Below, one piece after another: positions 5,850 to 8,071 of a stretch of DNA of 8,071 nucleotides. How positions within the stretch are numbered: the first letter of the stretch is position 1; each line of letters begins with the position of its first letter. The stretch is from contig SKII01000057.1 in NCBI GenBank assembly GCA_007116505.1, forward strand, positions 1 through 8,071, given 5' to 3'. Below the pieces are notes generated by a model that had not been told where the DNA came from, did no database searches, and worked only from the letters and a program-made list of their open reading frames with translations. This DNA is from Nitriliruptoraceae bacterium. Lineage in GTDB: Bacteria > Actinomycetota > Nitriliruptoria > Nitriliruptorales > Nitriliruptoraceae. Made by a program: the position numbers and the translations under genes.

Positions 5850-8071
5850 TCAGCGGTTGGCCGACGAGGGCACCGCCGCGGCCGCCCCACGGGACTCCTC
5901 CGAGGTGGGCGCCACCCGCCAGAGCCTACGGCAGGACCCCTCCCAGTCCTCGAGCAGACCGAGGCCGACGGTGGAGCCGGTGACCGCGACGTGCTCGTGC
6001 ACGAGCTCGGCGACCTCCCGGAGCTCCGTCTGCGAGGGACGTGAGGCCTCGACCAGCTGGCGGTTCACGCGGGCGAGCAGCTCGCCGTCGGTGTCGAGGA
6101 CGAAGCAGCGTCCGCCGCTCATGCCGGCACCGATGTTCTGTCCCGTCGGCCCGAGCACGACGACCGTGCCGCCCGTCATGTACTCGCAGGCGTGGTCCCC
6201 GACGCCCTCGACGACGGCGGTCGCGCCGGAGTTGCGCACGGCGAAGCGCTCCCCGGCCCGGCCGGCGACGAACAGCTCCCCGCCGGTCGCCCCGTACAGG
6301 GCCGTGTTCCCGAGGAGGACCGGCTCACCGGCGTCGTCCGCCGGCGGACGGATCACGATGCGCCCGCCACCGAGCCCCTTCCCCACGTAGTCGTTGGCCT
6401 CGCCGTCGAGCACGAGCTCCACACCGCGGGTGACGAACGCCCCGAAGGACTGGCCCGCGGCGCCGGTGAAGCGCAGGCGCGCGAGACCCGGCGGGTCCTG
6501 CTCGCCGAACTCGAGGCCGACCGCGCCTCCGAGCCGCGCCCCGACGGTGCGGTCCGAGGGAGCGATCGTGTAGGCGAACTCGCTGATGCCTCCGAGGAAC
6601 ACCGTCTCGAGCGCGTCCTCCGCGACCCGGTCCCCGAGCTCGGAGCGCGGGTCCTGGATGGCCTCGCGGGCGATGAACCTGCGCTCCCCCACCTCCGGGT
6701 CGACGAGCAGCGCCCCGACGTCGAGCCGTGCGGCGACACCCTCGAGGTCCGGCCGACGCGTCAGCGCGTCGACACGGCCGATGGCCTCGGCGAGCGTGCG
6801 GAAGCCGGCGGACGCGAGCAGCTCACGGACCTCCTCCGCGACCATCGTGAGGTAGGCGGCGACGCTGTCGGGCGTGCCGGCGAACTTCTCGCGCAGGTCG
6901 AGACGTTGCGTCGCGATGCCCACGGGGCACGTGTCGCGGTGGCAGGCCCGAGCCATGATGCAGCCCTCGGCGAACAGCGCCGCCGTCCCGAAGGCGAACT
7001 CGTCAGCGCCGAGCAGCGCGGCGAGCATCACGTCATGACCGGTCTTGAAGCCGCCGTCGACACGCAGGCGCACCCGGCCGCGCAGCCGGCTCACCCGCAG
7101 CGTGCGCTGGACCTCCGCGAGACCGAGCTCCCACGGCATGCCGGCGTGCTGGATCGAGGAGAGTGGCGACGCGCCGGTGCCCCCGTCGTTGCCCGAGATG
7201 TGGATCGAGTCGGCGAGCGCCTTCACGACCCCTGCGGCCACCGTGCCGATGCCCGACAGGGACACGAGCTTCACGTCGACGAGCGCGGCCGGGTTCACCT
7301 GCTTCAGGTCGAAGATGAGCTGCGCGAGGTCCTCGATGGAGTAGATGTCGTGGTGCGGGGGCGGGCTGATCAGCGGGACGCCGGGCATGGTGTGCCGGAG
7401 CCGCGCGATCTCGTCGGTGACCTTGTGGCCGGGGATCTGACCACCCTCACCGGGCTTCGATCCCTGCGCCATCTTGATCTGCAGCACCTCCGCGTTCGCG
7501 AGGTACTCGGGCGTCACGCCGAAGCGGCCGGACGCGACCTGCTTGATACGGCAGTCGGTGTCGACCGCACTCCCACGGCTCCGGAACCGTGCAGGGTCCT
7601 CGCCGCCCTCCCCGGAGTTCGCCCGACCCCCGATGAGGTTCATGGCTGCAGCGAGGGTCTCGTGCGCCTCCTTCGACAGCGCACCGTGCGACATCGCACC
7701 CGTGGAGAACCGGCGCGCGATGGCGCTGACCGGCTCCACCTCCGCGAGCGGCACCGAGGGGCGGGTCGGGTCGACGATCAGGAGGTCACGCGGGAACGCA
7801 GGAGGGCGCGACCGGACGGTCTCGCTGAACGTGCGGTACAGGTCCATGCGGCCCTGCTGGGCGGCGATGCGGACCAGCGCGGCCGTCGGCCCGTCGACGT
7901 CCTCCTTCCCCGCACCGTCGAGCACGAACGGCTCCGTCGCCGGGCTGCGACCGAGCCCGAGGACGTCATGCAGGCTGTCGATGACCGGCTTGGACATGTC
8001 GTGGAACTCGCCGCCCTTGCGCCACTTGATGATGCCGGGGCTCGGCAGCGCCGCGTCGGAGTCGACGCTGA
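5850..8071 (-). CDS. gltB: Glutamate synthase large subunit, C-terminal half
   Basis: Makes two glutamates from glutamine and 2-oxoglutarate, the GOGAT step of ammonium assimilation in the cytoplasm. The window holds 739 codons and the natural C-terminus. The start and the N-terminal glutaminase and central domains lie beyond base 8071, because the frame is open to the edge with family-like sequence before the first Met at 7997. The FMN/2-oxoglutarate synthase domain is shown by FSTGAMSHGALS, the NSGEGGED segment, KPGEGGQIPGHK and GNDGGTGASPL. The 3Fe-4S motif C-x5-C-x4-C is intact at bases 6927-6962. The C-terminal GXGXG beta-helix domain follows, with GKGLGGGR, YGATGGE, YMTGGTVVVLG and NIGAGMSGG. 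A short family-typical tail ends in EDWE. No gltD follows; the next gene on this strand encodes a nuclease. The electron donor (NADPH via GltD, or ferredoxin) therefore cannot be assigned from the window. Confidence 0.97.
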   Translation of the reverse strand, partial: SVDSDAALPSPGIIKWRKGGEFHDMSKPVIDSLHDVLGLGRSPATEPFVLDGAGKEDVDGPTAALVRIAAQQGRMDLYRTFSETVRSRPPAFPRDLLIVDPTRPSVPLAEVEPVSAIARRFSTGAMSHGALSKEAHETLAAAMNLIGGRANSGEGGEDPARFRSRGSAVDTDCRIKQVASGRFGVTPEYLANAEVLQIKMAQGSKPGEGGQIPGHKVTDEIARLRHTMPGVPLISPPPHHDIYSIEDLAQLIFDLKQVNPAALVDVKLVSLSGIGTVAAGVVKALADSIHISGNDGGTGASPLSSIQHAGMPWELGLAEVQRTLRVSRLRGRVRLRVDGGFKTGHDVMLAALLGADEFAFGTAALFAEGCIMARACHRDTCPVGIATQRLDLREKFAGTPDSVAAYLTMVAEEVRELLASAGFRTLAEAIGRVDALTRRPDLEGVAARLDVGALLVDPEVGERRFIAREAIQDPRSELGDRVAEDALETVFLGGISEFAYTIAPSDRTVGARLGGAVGLEFGEQDPPGLARLRFTGAAGQSFGAFVTRGVELVLDGEANDYVGKGLGGGRIVIRPPADDAGEPVLLGNTALYGATGGELFVAGRAGERFAVRNSGATAVVEGVGDHACEYMTGGTVVVLGPTGQNIGAGMSGGRCFVLDTDGELLARVNRQLVEASRPSQTELREVAELVHEHVAVTGSTVGLGLLEDWEGSCRRLWRVAPTSEESRGAAAAVPSSANR

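Noticed and set aside
5923..5928. TAGGCT hexamer on the minus strand inside the end of gltB as a promoter for the nuclease gene
   Set aside because: It is about 150 bases from the start codon, sits inside coding sequence and has no -35 partner. One hexamer is too little evidence.
4749..6390. Plus-strand open frames of more than 400 codons opposite the nuclease gene and the end of gltB
   Set aside because: Their composition is biased (Arg, Ser, Ala, Pro) with no recognisable motif. The opposite strand carries intact family motifs throughout.

Overview
This is an 8.07 kb stretch of very GC-rich DNA whose gene content and codon use fit the Actinomycetota. The third codon position is nearly always G or C, there is a membrane anti-sigma factor of the RskA type, a VanW-family protein with the actinobacterial GGGVSQ motif, and TAnnnT hexamers seven bases before start codons. 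I cannot place it more finely. The genes look like ordinary chromosomal genes. No insertion sequence, phage gene or CRISPR array is visible.

Layout. Bases 1-1663 (+): the 3' part of a Na+/phosphate cotransporter gene, then a separate PhoU-like gene, a phosphate-handling pair. Bases 1686-2481 (-): an orphan zinc-finger, single-pass anti-sigma-like gene, followed seven bases later on the same strand by tRNA-Val(CAC). Bases 2539-4428 (+): a membrane-anchored VanW-family cell-envelope protein, transcribed divergently from the anti-sigma gene across a 57-bp shared promoter region. Bases 4361-8071 (-): a same-strand run of gltB (glutamate synthase large subunit, 5' end outside the window), then a stand-alone iron-sulfur PD-(D/E)XK nuclease of the RecB/AddB/Cas4 type, then a small HIRAN-domain protein whose 3' end overlaps the VanW gene in antisense.

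How the genes may work together. The transporter and PhoU-like protein plausibly form one phosphate import and regulation unit. In many bacteria the two are fused. The anti-sigma-like gene and the VanW gene share a promoter region and both encode membrane proteins, which suggests an envelope link, but no sigma factor is present here. The most interesting part is the nuclease-HIRAN pair. An apparently intact Fe-S nuclease sits 10 bp from a protein of the HIRAN family, known for binding DNA ends, where one would usually expect gltD. This could be a small DNA-repair or DNA-end-processing module, but function is inferred from the families only. Coding and RNA genes fill nearly the whole window, and no gene-free stretch exceeds 80 bases.
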